DNA of 64,000 nt. It comes from Conexibacter sp. SYSU D00693 (GTDB taxonomy: Bacteria > Actinomycetota > Thermoleophilia > Solirubrobacterales > Solirubrobacteraceae). Below, piece after piece: positions 34,456 to 43,384 of this stretch. Numbering within the stretch: position 1 is the stretch's first letter; every line of letters begins with the position of its first letter. Both the position numbers and the translations under genes were made by a program. The stretch lies in contig NZ_CP070950.1 of NCBI RefSeq assembly GCF_017084525.1, forward strand, positions 682,001 through 746,000. Direction: 5' to 3'. Below the pieces are notes generated by a model. It searched no databases and was not told the DNA's origin. It worked only from the letters and a program-made list of their open reading frames with translations.

Positions 34456-35847
34456 TCAGGCCCGCGCGGTCACCACCGCGGGGACCGCGGCGGGCTCGCG
34501 CGCGGGACGGAGCATCGTCACCGCGACCACGAGCGCTGCGGCGAGGAACAGCACGCTGCCGGTGAGCGCGTGCTCCACGCCCTCGGTCAGGGTGTCGGCG
34601 GACGTGAACACCGTCACGAGGACCGCGAGGCCCAGCGACCCGCCGACCTGGTGGGCGACGTTGACCAGGCCCGACGCGGCGCCGGCGTCCTGCAGCGGCA
34701 CCTCGACGAGCCCCGCCTGGGTGATCGGGATGAACGCCAGCCCCATCCCCGAGCCGATGACCGCCAGCGGCAGCGCCACCTCCAGGAGGAACGACCCGTC
34801 GGCGCCGACGCGGCTGAGCCACGCCATGCCGACGACCCCCGCGGCCAGGCCGCCGACGAGCACCCGGAAGCTGCCGAAGCGGGCGGTCCACCAGGGGACG
34901 GTCCGGCTCATCAGGAACAGGGGCAGCGTCTGGGCCAGGAAGGCCACGCCGGTCTCCAGCGCGCTGAAGCCGCGCACGCCCTGCAGGAACTGGCTGAGGA
35001 AGAAGAACGACGAGAAGACGCCGCCGACCATGAGCACGCGTCCGAGGTACGCGCCGGCGCGCTGGCGGTGGGCGAACAGGTGCAGCGGGGTGATCGGCTG
35101 CTCGGCCCGCCGCTCGATCGCCAGGAAGGCGCCGGTCAGCAGCACGCCCGCGACGAAGGCGGCCACCGTCCCCGCTTCGCCCCAGCCGTCCTCGGCCGCG
35201 CGCACGAAGCCGTAGACCAGCGCGGAGATGCCGACCGTCGCCGTGAGCGCGCCGGCGACGTCGAAGCGGCCGGTGCTGCGCGGCGTCTCGGGGATGACGC
35301 GCGGGATGGCCGCGATGAGGGCCAGGCCGACGGGGACGTTGAGCCACAGGCCCCAGCGCCACGAGACGACGTCGGTGACCAGGCCGCCGAGCACGAGCCC
35401 GACGCTGCCGCCGCCGCCCGCGACCGCGCCGTAGAGGCCGACGGCCCGCAGGCGCTCGGGGCCCTCGGGGAAGTTGAGCATGAGGATCGCGAGCGTGGCC
35501 GGGGCGGCGATCGCGGCGCCGACGCCCTGGACCGCGCGGGCGGCGAGCAGGACCTCGGGCGAGCCGGCGAAGCCGCCCACGAGCGACGCGGCGGTGAAGA
35601 GGCCGATGCCGGCCACGAAGACGCGGCGGCGGCCGAGCAGGTCGCCCATCCGCGCCCCGAGCAGGAGCAGGCCGCCGAAGGTCAGGGTGTAGGCGTTCTG
35701 CACCCACGACAGCGCGGCGTCGGAGAAGTGCAGGGCGTCGTCGATGCTCGGCAGGGCGGTGACGACCACCGAGACGTCGAGGATGATCATGAAGTAGGCG
35801 CCGAGGATGATCGCGAGGAGCGTCCTCGTGTTCGGGGCAGCAGGCAT
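34456..35847 (-). CDS. DHA2 (EmrB/QacA-type) MFS multidrug exporter
   Basis: A 463-residue, 14-helix-type proton-drug antiporter. DVSVVVTALPSIDDAL is the DHA2 helix-1 motif and LLLGARMGDLLGRRRVF the motif A loop. ATG 35847 has GGAGG 8 nt upstream, so this message has a leader. It is divergent from a TetR gene across three operator-like repeats, which suggests it is the regulated target. Confidence 0.9.
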   Translation of the reverse strand: MPAAPNTRTLLAIILGAYFMIILDVSVVVTALPSIDDALHFSDAALSWVQNAYTLTFGGLLLLGARMGDLLGRRRVFVAGIGLFTAASLVGGFAGSPEVLLAARAVQGVGAAIAAPATLAILMLNFPEGPERLRAVGLYGAVAGGGGSVGLVLGGLVTDVVSWRWGLWLNVPVGLALIAAIPRVIPETPRSTGRFDVAGALTATVGISALVYGFVRAAEDGWGEAGTVAAFVAGVLLTGAFLAIERRAEQPITPLHLFAHRQRAGAYLGRVLMVGGVFSSFFFLSQFLQGVRGFSALETGVAFLAQTLPLFLMSRTVPWWTARFGSFRVLVGGLAAGVVGMAWLSRVGADGSFLLEVALPLAVIGSGMGLAFIPITQAGLVEVPLQDAGAASGLVNVAHQVGGSLGLAVLVTVFTSADTLTEGVEHALTGSVLFLAAALVVAVTMLRPAREPAAVPAVVTARA

Positions 35848-35879
35848 GGGGGCCCTCCGGGCCGGAGACGGGGCTACAC

Positions 35880-35952
35880 TGGAGGTCACCTCCACTTCTC
35901 TTGTGGAGGGCACCTCCGCTTCGGACGACCACTATAGCGGAGGGAGCCTCCA
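35880..35952. promoter_or_regulatory. Three tandem TetR-type operators with a bidirectional -10
   Basis: Three inverted repeats of form yGGAGG-N3-CCTCCr lie at 35880-35894 (TGGAGGTCACCTCCA), 35904-35918 (TGGAGGGCACCTCCG) and 35938-35952 (CGGAGGGAGCCTCCA), centres 24 and 34 bp apart. ACTATAG at 35931-35937 offers TATAGC (plus) and TATAGT (minus) as -10 hexamers between sites 2 and 3. The encoded TetR probably represses both genes. Confidence 0.75.
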
Positions 35953-35970
35953 GTTCAAGGCCGTCCCACC

Positions 35971-36549
35971 ATGAGCGAGACCGAAGTCCCCACTGCCAAG
36001 CCCAAGCGCGCCGACGCCCAGCGCAATCGCGCGCGGCTCGTCGGCGCCGCGCGCGAGCTGTTCGCCGAGGGCGGGAAGGACGTCTCGCTCGAGGCGATCG
36101 CCCGCCGCGCCGACGTGGGCATCGGCACGCTGTACCGCAACTTCCCGACCCGGCGCCACCTGCTCGAGGAGGCCTACCGCGAGGAGGTCGCCGCGATGGC
36201 GGCCCGCGCCGCGGACTTCTCCGACCAGGAGCCGTGGGAGGGCCTGCGCGGGTGGCTGCACGAGCTCAGCGGCTACATGACCACGAAGAAGGCCATCGGC
36301 GCCGAGCTCATGGCCGACGGCGGCATGGACAACGACGTCTTCAGCTCCTGCCGCGGGATGCTCGACGTCGCCGGCCAGGGCCTGATCGACCGCGCCATCG
36401 ACGCCGGGATCGTGCGCCCCGGGACCACCTGGGTCGACGTCGGCAAGATGGTGAGCGGCATCTCGGGCATCCCGAACGCGGACCCCGGCCAGGTCGAGCG
36501 GATCCTCGACACCGCGCTCGACGGCCTGCGCTACCAGCCGCGCGACTGA
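35971..36549 (+). CDS. TetR-family transcriptional regulator
   Basis: A 192-residue repressor. The N-terminal helix-turn-helix reads RARLVGAARELFAEGG, then VSLEAIARRADVGIGTLYRNF. The C-terminal ligand domain is of the SbtR-like kind (LMADGGMDNDVF). It probably controls the divergent MFS exporter and itself through the three repeats at 35880-35952. Confidence 0.9.
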   Translation: MSETEVPTAKPKRADAQRNRARLVGAARELFAEGGKDVSLEAIARRADVGIGTLYRNFPTRRHLLEEAYREEVAAMAARAADFSDQEPWEGLRGWLHELSGYMTTKKAIGAELMADGGMDNDVFSSCRGMLDVAGQGLIDRAIDAGIVRPGTTWVDVGKMVSGISGIPNADPGQVERILDTALDGLRYQPRD

Positions 36550-36563
36550 CGGCGCCGCGCGGG

Positions 36564-36569
36564 TAGCCT
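36564..36569 (+). promoter_or_regulatory. -10 hexamer of the gene at 36579
   Basis: TAGCCT lies 9 nt before the ATG and is followed by the same GCCG-type spacer seen at 31933. There is no ribosome binding site. Confidence 0.5.
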
Positions 36570-36578
36570 GCCGCGCCG

Positions 36579-36977
36579 ATGGTCGTTCGTCGTCTCTGCG
36601 TCCTCCTCGCGCTGCTCGGCGCGCTCGCGCTGCCCGCGACCGCCGCGGCGCAGTCCAACCCGTTCCAGCCGCTGCCGGCGCCGCAGCAGCCGGCACCCGA
36701 GCCGCTGCCCGTCGACGACGAGGACGACGGCCTCGGCGTCACCGAGACGCTGCTCATCGTCCTGGCCGCGGGGTGCCTCATCGGCGGCATCGCGTGGTTC
36801 GTCGTGCGCGACGCGCGCGGCGCGGCCCCGGTCGACAGCGACCACGACCGGCGCGAGGACGCCGCGGGCCACCGCTCGCCCGAGCACCAGCGCAAGGCCA
36901 AGCAGCGCGCTCGCGCCGCCGGCAAGCGCGCCCGCCAGGCGCGCAAGACGACCAAGCGCAAGGCCAAGGGCCGGTAG
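36579..36977 (+). CDS. Exported or membrane protein with basic C-terminal tail
   Basis: A 132-residue protein with an N-terminal signal peptide (cleavage probably after ATAAAQ), a Pro-rich linker, one transmembrane helix (about residues 50-70) and a Lys/Arg-rich cytoplasmic tail. No family is recognised. The tail might bind nucleic acid or anionic lipid. Confidence 0.6.
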   Translation: MVVRRLCVLLALLGALALPATAAAQSNPFQPLPAPQQPAPEPLPVDDEDDGLGVTETLLIVLAAGCLIGGIAWFVVRDARGAAPVDSDHDRREDAAGHRSPEHQRKAKQRARAAGKRARQARKTTKRKAKGR

Positions 36978-36985
36978 GCCGCGGC

Positions 36986-37744
36986 TCAGCCGACGGGCAC
37001 GTCGGCGTAGCCCGAGCCGACGACGCGGCCCTTCGTCGCGAGGCACACGCGCGCCAGGCGGACCTCGGCCAGCGCCTCGCCGCGCTCGCTCTGCGCGGGC
37101 GTGTTGCGACACCACACGAAGGTGAAGCGCCGGAAGTCCAGCGCCGCCACGAACGGGTGGCCGAGGCGGGCGACACGCCGGCCGTCCTGGCGCACGTCGC
37201 GGCGCACGGCGACGCAGTCGTAGCGCCCGACGGGCTTGGCCAGCACCCGGTCGTCGGGGACGGCGCCCTCGCGGCGCTCGAGCGGCCCGCACTCGGTCGT
37301 GACGATCGGCCCGTCGAGCTCGCCCGCGCGCGCCCGCAGGCGCGCGTCCGCGGTGATCGCGTCCTCCACGGCGCCCACGAGCGCCGCGCGGGCCGCGAGC
37401 CGGCGGGCGGGGGAGGCGCCGGCGGGAGGGCGCAGGTCGACCGCCGCCCCGCGGTGCGGGCGCTGCACGCGCGCGAGCCGCGCGCGCTCGGCCGCGACCG
37501 ACGCGGCGAGGCCCGTGCGCCGGCGCTCGCGCTCGTCGCCGGCCTGGCCGAGGAGCGCCACGACGACCGCAACGACGACGACCAGCGCCGCGCCGGCCGC
37601 CGGGAGGAGCCACCGCGGGCGACGTCCGCCGCCGCCCGCGCCGGGCGAGCCGTACGGCGCCCCGCACGCGGGACACCGGTCGAACAGCGTGCGAGCGGCG
37701 TGCCCGCAGGCCGGGCAGGTCCGCTCTGGCGCGGCGTCGAACAC
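36986..37744 (-). CDS. Zinc-ribbon membrane protein
   Basis: A 252-residue protein. The N-terminus has a double CPACG knuckle (TCPACGHAARTLFDRCPACG) typical of a zinc ribbon. One transmembrane helix follows (about residues 47-66), then an extracytoplasmic domain with several cysteines (TTECGPLE, YDCVAV, VWCRN, ARVCLA). No family recognised. The start is GTG 37744, 9 nt after TAGGGT (37759-37754). Confidence 0.65.
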   Translation of the reverse strand: MFDAAPERTCPACGHAARTLFDRCPACGAPYGSPGAGGGGRRPRWLLPAAGAALVVVVAVVVALLGQAGDERERRRTGLAASVAAERARLARVQRPHRGAAVDLRPPAGASPARRLAARAALVGAVEDAITADARLRARAGELDGPIVTTECGPLERREGAVPDDRVLAKPVGRYDCVAVRRDVRQDGRRVARLGHPFVAALDFRRFTFVWCRNTPAQSERGEALAEVRLARVCLATKGRVVGSGYADVPVG

Positions 37745-37875
37745 CGTGGCGCGACCCTAGACGACCGCCCACCGTGCATCGCTCGGGTAACCGGAGCGCC
37801 GCGCCGATGTACGCAGTGCGACGGCAGAGCCACGCCGTCACCGCCCGGTCACACCGCGCTCCGCCTCCACTGCTC

Positions 37876-38667
37876 ATGTCCTCACCGATGTCGCCGCTCG
37901 CCCTCCGCCTCCATGAGCGCCGCGCCCGCAAGGCCCCGCGCCACCTGCGCGAGGAGCGCATCCGCCTCGCCGACGGCGCGCGGACCACGGTGTACGTCGC
38001 CCGCTACGACGCGCGGCGCACCGACGTCCGGGTCGTGCGCCTCCCGCGGCCGCAGCCGCTGGAGGCGTGGTGCCGGGCCGAGGGCCAGGCCGAGGCCCTG
38101 GTCGGCGGCTTCTTCGCCCGCCCGCACGGCACGCCGCTGGGCGAGCTGCGCACGGCCGGCGTCGTGCGCGAGCACGTCCCCTTCGACGCGCCCTTCGGCG
38201 CCGTGCGGGCCTGCCTGCACGTCGCCGGTGGCCACGTCGCCGTCGCCCGGCGCGACGAGCTCGACGCCGCGCCCGCCGGGGACCTCCTCCAGGCCGGCCC
38301 GCTGCTCGTGCGGTGCGGGCGCACCGTGCCGGGCGACGACGAGGGCTTCTCCGCCGGCGCGCACCAGTTCGACTCCGACATCACCGCCGGGCGCTACCCG
38401 CGCGCGGCGCTGGGCGTCAAGCGCGACGGCACCGTCCTGGCGGTCGCCTGCGACGGGCGCGCCGACGACGAGGCGGGCCTGACCATGGCCGAGCTGGCCG
38501 AGACGATGGTCGCGCTGGGGGCCCTGAGCGCCCTCAACCTCGACGGCGGCGGCTCGACGTCGCTGGTCTGCGCGGGGAGGCTGCGCAACCGCCCGCGCGA
38601 GTCGCACGGCGTCGTGCTCGAGGGCGGTCGCGCCGTGTCGACCGCCGTCGTCTTCCGCGCGCGCTGA
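37876..38667 (+). CDS. Phosphodiester glycosidase (NAGPA-domain) family protein
   Basis: A 263-residue protein with an NAGPA-like domain, known from the uncovering enzyme that removes GlcNAc from phosphodiesters. Family motifs are VGGFFARPHGTPLGEL, PRAALGVKRDG and ALNLDGGGSTSLV near the C-terminus. No signal peptide is evident. The start is ATG 37876 or 37888. It precedes a GT4 glycosyltransferase and an ABC exporter. The 130 bp upstream (37745-37875) hold no gene. Confidence 0.8.
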   Translation: MSSPMSPLALRLHERRARKAPRHLREERIRLADGARTTVYVARYDARRTDVRVVRLPRPQPLEAWCRAEGQAEALVGGFFARPHGTPLGELRTAGVVREHVPFDAPFGAVRACLHVAGGHVAVARRDELDAAPAGDLLQAGPLLVRCGRTVPGDDEGFSAGAHQFDSDITAGRYPRAALGVKRDGTVLAVACDGRADDEAGLTMAELAETMVALGALSALNLDGGGSTSLVCAGRLRNRPRESHGVVLEGGRAVSTAVVFRAR

Positions 38668-38711
38668 CACGGCCTTCCCCAAGCGGGCAAGTTCGGGTAC
38701 GAATGAGGGAC

Positions 38712-40064
38712 GTGCGCGTCCTGTCCGGCCTCATGTTCTTCCCCCGCGGCGGCAGCGCGCACGTCGCCCGCGCGCTGGCGCGCCACCTGCCCGCGCACGG
38801 GTGGGACGTGACGCTGCTGTCGGGGTCGACGAGCGGCCACGGCGACGCGCGCCGCTTCTACGCCGGTGCCGGCGACGTCCACGCCGTCGACTTCGCGGCC
38901 GGCGACGCGCCGTTGCACCCGTCCTACGAGGACCGCCCGGGGGCGCCCGACCCCATCTTCGCCTCCCTGGACCAGGCGACCTTCGAGCGCCACGTCGGCG
39001 CGTGGGCGCGCGCCCTGCAGCGCGCGGGGGCCGCCGAGCACGACGTCCTGCACCTCCACCACCTCACGCCGCTCAACGAGGCCGCGGAGCTCGTGGCGCC
39101 CGACGTGCCGACGGTCGGCCACCTGCACGGCACCGAGCTGCTGATGCTCGAGGAGATCGCCCGTGGGGCACCCGCGTCGTGGCGCCACGCCGACGAGTGG
39201 GCCGAGCGCCTGCGCCGCTGGGCCCAGGAGTGCGAGCGGCTGGTCGTCCTCACGCGCGGCCACGTCCAGCGCGCCGCCGACCTGCTCGACGTCGAGCCCG
39301 AGCGCTGCGTCGTCGCGCCCAACGGCTTCGACCCCGACGAGCTCGACCGCCGCCCCGTCGACCGCGTCGCGCACTGGCGCCGCGTCCTGCACGAGGACCC
39401 GCGCGGCTGGGCGCCGGGCCAGCCGGAGGGCAGCGTCCGCGCGTCGCGCCGTGAGGCCGCGCGCGTGGCGAAGTCCGTCGTCCTGCTCTACGTCGGGCGC
39501 TTCACCGCCGTCAAGCGGGTGCCCCTGATGGTCAAGGCGTTCACCCACGCCTCCTCGCGCTTCCGCACGCCGGCGTCGCTCGTGCTGCTCGGCGGCCACC
39601 CGGGGGAGTGGGAGGGCGAGCACCCGGTCGAGACCATCCGCCGCTGCCGCGCCAAGCACGTGCACCTCGCCGGCTGGCACGGTCACGACGAGCTCTCGGA
39701 CTTCCTCAACGCGTCCGACGCCCTGGTGCTCGCCAGCGTGCGCGAGCAGTTCGGCGCCGTGGTGGTCGAGGGCATGGCCTGCGGCCTGCCGCCGATCGCC
39801 GTCGATCGCCACGGTCCCGCCGAGGTCGTCATGGACGGCCACACCGGCTGGCTCGTCGAGCCCGACGACGCCGGTGCGCTGGCCGACGCGATGGTCCAGG
39901 CCGTCGACCGCGAGGACGAGCGCCGCCGTCGCGGAGCCAACGCCTACGCGATGGCCCGCGAGCGGTGGTCCTGGCCGGCGCTGTCCGGTCGCCTGGCCGA
40001 GGTCTTCGACGAGGTCGCCGGCCTCGAGGGCGTGCGGATGGCCGGCTTCGGCGCCGCTGGTTGA
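38712..40064 (+). CDS. GT4-family glycosyltransferase
   Basis: A 450-residue GT-B retaining glycosyltransferase. RVLSGLMFFPRGGSAHVARA opens the acceptor domain. The donor domain has LYVGRFTAVKRVPLMVKAF and EQFGAVVVEGMACGLPPIA, the E-x7-E motif that binds the nucleotide sugar. GTG 38712 begins the conserved MRVLSG; an in-frame ATG at 38703 is the alternative. The gene is followed by an ABC exporter 32 bp on, suggesting a surface glycan or glycolipid. Confidence 0.88.
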   Translation: MRVLSGLMFFPRGGSAHVARALARHLPAHGWDVTLLSGSTSGHGDARRFYAGAGDVHAVDFAAGDAPLHPSYEDRPGAPDPIFASLDQATFERHVGAWARALQRAGAAEHDVLHLHHLTPLNEAAELVAPDVPTVGHLHGTELLMLEEIARGAPASWRHADEWAERLRRWAQECERLVVLTRGHVQRAADLLDVEPERCVVAPNGFDPDELDRRPVDRVAHWRRVLHEDPRGWAPGQPEGSVRASRREAARVAKSVVLLYVGRFTAVKRVPLMVKAFTHASSRFRTPASLVLLGGHPGEWEGEHPVETIRRCRAKHVHLAGWHGHDELSDFLNASDALVLASVREQFGAVVVEGMACGLPPIAVDRHGPAEVVMDGHTGWLVEPDDAGALADAMVQAVDREDERRRRGANAYAMARERWSWPALSGRLAEVFDEVAGLEGVRMAGFGAAG

Positions 40065-40082
40065 GCACCTCAAGCCTCGAAG

Positions 40083-40088
40083 TACCCT
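40083..40088 (+). promoter_or_regulatory. -10 hexamer of the ABC exporter gene
   Basis: TACCCT lies 8 nt before GTG 40097, and no ribosome binding site intervenes. It decides the start, because the frame is open far upstream. Confidence 0.55.
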
Positions 40089-40096
40089 CGGGCGAG

Positions 40097-41836
40097 GTGT
40101 CCGACCGCCGCCGGATCTTCGCCCTCTTCCGCCCGTACCGGGCGCGCCTGGCGTCGGTGCTCGCGCTCATCGTCCTGGCCGCCGGGCTGGGGATGGTCTC
40201 GCCGTTCCTGCTCAAGGAGGTCCTCGACACCGCGTTGCCGCAGGACGACGACGCGCTGCTGGCGTGGCTGGTGGCGGGCATGGTCGCGATCCCGGTCGTC
40301 ACCGGCGCGCTGAGCGTCGCCCAGACGTGGCTGTCCAACCTCATCGGCCAGCGGGTGATGCACGACCTGCGCGCGGCGGTCTACCGCCACCTGCAGCGCA
40401 TGTCGCTGGCGTTCTTCACGCGCACGCGCACCGGCGAGGTGCAGTCGCGCATCGCCAACGACATCGGCGGCGTGCAGTCCGTCGTCACCTCGACGGCGAC
40501 GTCCATCGCCTCGAACGTCACGACGGTGCTGGCGGTCGTCGTCGCGATGGTGGTGCTCGACTGGCGTCTGGCCGCCTTCAGCCTCGTGCTGCTGCCGTTC
40601 TTCGTGTGGATGACGCGGCGCGTGGGCGCCGAGCGCAAGCGGATCACCGCCGAGCGCCAGGGCCGGATGGCCGACATCAGCTCGCTGGTCGAGGAGTCGC
40701 TGAGCGTCAGCGGCATCCTGCTGGGCAAGACGATGGGTCGCGGCGACGCGCTGGCCGAGCGCTTCACCGCCGCCTCGCGCGACCTCGCCGACCTCGAGGT
40801 CCGCTCGCGCATGGCGGGACGCTGGCGGATGGCCTCGGTGCAGATGAGCTTCGCGATCATGCCGGCGCTCGTCTACCTCTTCGCCGGCCTGACGGGCGAG
40901 GTGACGATCGGCACGCTCGTGGCCTTCACGACGTTGCAGACGCGGTTGCTGTTCCCGATCCAGTCGCTGCTGTCGGTGACCGTCGACGTGCAGACGTCCT
41001 CGGCGCTGTTCCGGCGGATCTTCGAGTACCTCGACCTGCCGGTCGAGCTCGAGGACGGCACCGTCGAGCTCACGCCGACGACCGCCCGGCCGCCGGCGGT
41101 GCGCTTCGACGGCGTGACGTTCGGCTACGACGACGACGGCCCGCCGGTGCTCGACGGCATCGACCTCGAGGTCGCGCCCGGGACGACGACGGCGCTCGTG
41201 GGGGAGACCGGCAGCGGCAAGACCACCCTGGGCTACCTCGTCGCGCGCCTGTACGAGCCGCAGCTGGGCCGCGTGCTCGTCGACGGCGTCGACGTGCGCG
41301 ACGCCACCTTCGCGTCGCTGGCGCGCACGGTCGGGATGGTGTCCCAGGACACCTACCTCTTCCACGCCTCCATCCGCGAGAACCTCCGGTTCGCCAAGCC
41401 CGAGGCGACCGACGAGGAGCTCGAGGCCGCGGCGCGCGCCGCACAGATCCACGACCTCATCGCCTCGCTGCCCGAGGGCTACGACACGCCGGTCGGCGAG
41501 CGCGGCTACCGCTTCAGCGGCGGCGAGCAGCAGCGGCTGGCGATCGCCCGCACCGTCCTGCGCAACCCGCCGGTCCTCGTCCTCGACGAGGCGACCAGCG
41601 CGCTGGACACCCGCACCGAGCGCGAGGTCCAGGAGGCGCTGGAGTCCCTGGCCGAGGGCCGCACCACGATCGCCATCGCCCACCGCCTCTCGACCGTCCG
41701 CGACGCCGACCAGATCGCGGTGCTCGACCGCGGCCGGGTCGTCGAGCGCGGCACCCACGACGAGCTGCTCGCCCTCGGCGGCCGGTACGCCGAGCTCGTC
41801 GCGCGCGCCGGCAGCGAGCCGGCGACCACCGCCTAG
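40097..41836 (+). CDS. ABC exporter, fused membrane and ATPase domains
   Basis: A 579-residue half-transporter that would act as a dimer. Residues ~1-300 form the six-helix exporter domain (with RTGEVQSRIANDIGGVQ in the coupling region). The ATPase has Walker A GETGSGKTT, signature FSGGEQQRLAIAR, Walker B VLVLDEATSALD and H-loop IAIAHRLST. A Glu stands in the fourth signature position (SGGEQ). It may export a lipid-linked glycan made by the upstream GT4 enzyme. It ends in a CTAG shared with the convergent esterase gene. Confidence 0.9.
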   Translation: MSDRRRIFALFRPYRARLASVLALIVLAAGLGMVSPFLLKEVLDTALPQDDDALLAWLVAGMVAIPVVTGALSVAQTWLSNLIGQRVMHDLRAAVYRHLQRMSLAFFTRTRTGEVQSRIANDIGGVQSVVTSTATSIASNVTTVLAVVVAMVVLDWRLAAFSLVLLPFFVWMTRRVGAERKRITAERQGRMADISSLVEESLSVSGILLGKTMGRGDALAERFTAASRDLADLEVRSRMAGRWRMASVQMSFAIMPALVYLFAGLTGEVTIGTLVAFTTLQTRLLFPIQSLLSVTVDVQTSSALFRRIFEYLDLPVELEDGTVELTPTTARPPAVRFDGVTFGYDDDGPPVLDGIDLEVAPGTTTALVGETGSGKTTLGYLVARLYEPQLGRVLVDGVDVRDATFASLARTVGMVSQDTYLFHASIRENLRFAKPEATDEELEAAARAAQIHDLIASLPEGYDTPVGERGYRFSGGEQQRLAIARTVLRNPPVLVLDEATSALDTRTEREVQEALESLAEGRTTIAIAHRLSTVRDADQIAVLDRGRVVERGTHDELLALGGRYAELVARAGSEPATTA

Positions 41837-43317
41837 CTCGCGACCACCGTCACGTCGTCGACCTGCGCCCACGTGTCGCGGTCGGCCCAGAGCCCGGCGA
41901 AGACGACGAGCGACGAGCTCGAGCCGCTGCTCACCGTCGCGCTGACCTTGGTGTAGCCGTCGAGGCGGGTGAAGCGCTGCTCGCCCACCACCTGCCCGCC
42001 CGGCGTGCGCAGCCCGAAGAAGCCGTTGGCGTTGGTGGCCGACGTCCGGATCCACCCGGAGACGGTGTAGGTGCGCCCCGGGGTGACCGAGATCGTCTGG
42101 TGCAGGTCGTGCCAGCCGGAGGTCCCGCGGACCCAGCCGTTGCCGGCGCCCGTCCGCGCGAGGCCGGCGCCGTGGTCGGCCCCGCAGGTGCCCGCGCAGA
42201 CCCAGGGTCCGAGGCCGGGGGTCTCGAAGTCCCCGTCCGAGACCAGGTTGCCCGGGTTCGTCCCGGGCGGCGTCTGGAGCGCGGCCATCATCCGCGGCAT
42301 GGCGTCGTTGAGGGCGAAGTTCCAGCAGCTGAAGTTGTGCCCGCCGTCGCAGCCGTAGGGCACCGACGGCCCGGGCCGCCCGTAGTTCCAGAAGACGTGC
42401 GGCACGCCGGCCGCGTCCAGCGCGCCGTGCATCCGCGAGGCGGCAGCGGCCATCGTGCCCTCGAGCACGTCGGCGTCGTGGATGCCCGATCCGGCGTAGA
42501 GCGCGACGCCGACGCCCTGCAGCCGAGCGGCCCGGCCGAGCGGGTTGAGCGCGTTCCACGTGCCGTCGAAGGGCCAGAACGGGTTGCCGAACGGCCCGTA
42601 GGCGTTGAAGCCGTTCTGCGCGGCCTGCTCGGTGACGACCGTCCGCGTGCCGGAGTCGCCGAGGTCCACGGCGCCCGAGAAGCTCGCGACGTAGGTGAAG
42701 AGGTCCGGCCGGTCCTGCGCGTAGCGGACGGCACCGAAGCCGCCCATCGACAGGCCGGCGATGGCGCGGCCGGCCTTCGACGCGACGGTCCGGAGGTTGG
42801 CGTCGACCCACGGGATGAGCTGGGTGAGGTGGAAGTCGGCCCACGCCTGCGCGCCCTGGCTCTGGTTGACCCAGTTCGTGTACCAGCCGACCTTGCCGCC
42901 GTCGGGCATGACGGTGATGACCGGGCGGTTGGCGGTGATCGCCTCGACGGCGCCGCCGCCGCTGGTCCACTGCGCGGCGTTGCCGCCCGCGCCGCCGTGC
43001 AGGAGGTAGAGGACGGGGTAGCGCACCGTCGGGTTGGCGGCGTAGCCGGTCGGCAGCGTGATGCGCACGCGGTGTGGTCCGTTGACCGCGACGGGCGCGA
43101 CCTTCGCCGTCGCGATGTCGACCTCGAGCGTCCGCGTCGTGATCCACCGCCATCCCGAGACCGTGATCCCGTTGCCCGAGACCACGTTCGGCGCGTCCGC
43201 CGCGGCGACGGCCGGCAGCGCCAGCGTCGCCAACGCGACGACGAGCACCACGGGGCGCCACCAGGACCGGGGCGTCGCGACGGACGGCGGACTGGGACGG
43301 CGTGACGGGATCGGCAT
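41833..43317 (-). CDS. Secreted esterase (antigen 85/esterase D-like) with C-terminal carbohydrate-binding-like domain
   Basis: A 494-residue secreted enzyme. The signal peptide ends near LPAVAAADA. After a short beta domain, a PF00756-type alpha/beta hydrolase carries YLLHGGAGG and the nucleophile in AGLSMGGFGAV, with the histidine in DGGHNFSCW. The last ~130 residues, starting NLVSDGDFETPGLG, look like a CBM4/9-type jelly roll. ATG 43317 has AGGAG upstream. It is divergent from a TetR gene. Substrate unknown; acetylated polysaccharide is one possibility. Confidence 0.85.
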   Translation of the reverse strand: MPIPSRRPSPPSVATPRSWWRPVVLVVALATLALPAVAAADAPNVVSGNGITVSGWRWITTRTLEVDIATAKVAPVAVNGPHRVRITLPTGYAANPTVRYPVLYLLHGGAGGNAAQWTSGGGAVEAITANRPVITVMPDGGKVGWYTNWVNQSQGAQAWADFHLTQLIPWVDANLRTVASKAGRAIAGLSMGGFGAVRYAQDRPDLFTYVASFSGAVDLGDSGTRTVVTEQAAQNGFNAYGPFGNPFWPFDGTWNALNPLGRAARLQGVGVALYAGSGIHDADVLEGTMAAAASRMHGALDAAGVPHVFWNYGRPGPSVPYGCDGGHNFSCWNFALNDAMPRMMAALQTPPGTNPGNLVSDGDFETPGLGPWVCAGTCGADHGAGLARTGAGNGWVRGTSGWHDLHQTISVTPGRTYTVSGWIRTSATNANGFFGLRTPGGQVVGEQRFTRLDGYTKVSATVSSGSSSSLVVFAGLWADRDTWAQVDDVTVVAS

Positions 43318-43355
43318 GGCCTGACGCGCTCCTGGGACAGTGGTGTAACGCTCGT

Positions 43356-43384
43356 GTACATCATCGAACGTACCATCGGCGTAC
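43356..43384. promoter_or_regulatory. TetR promoter with repeated GTAC boxes
   Basis: Three GTAC boxes (43356, 43370, 43381) recur every 11-14 bp in the form GTACATC, GTACCATC and GTACATG. TACCAT (43371-43376) lies 8 nt before the TetR ATG. The repeats may be the autoregulatory operator shared with the esterase gene. Confidence 0.4.
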
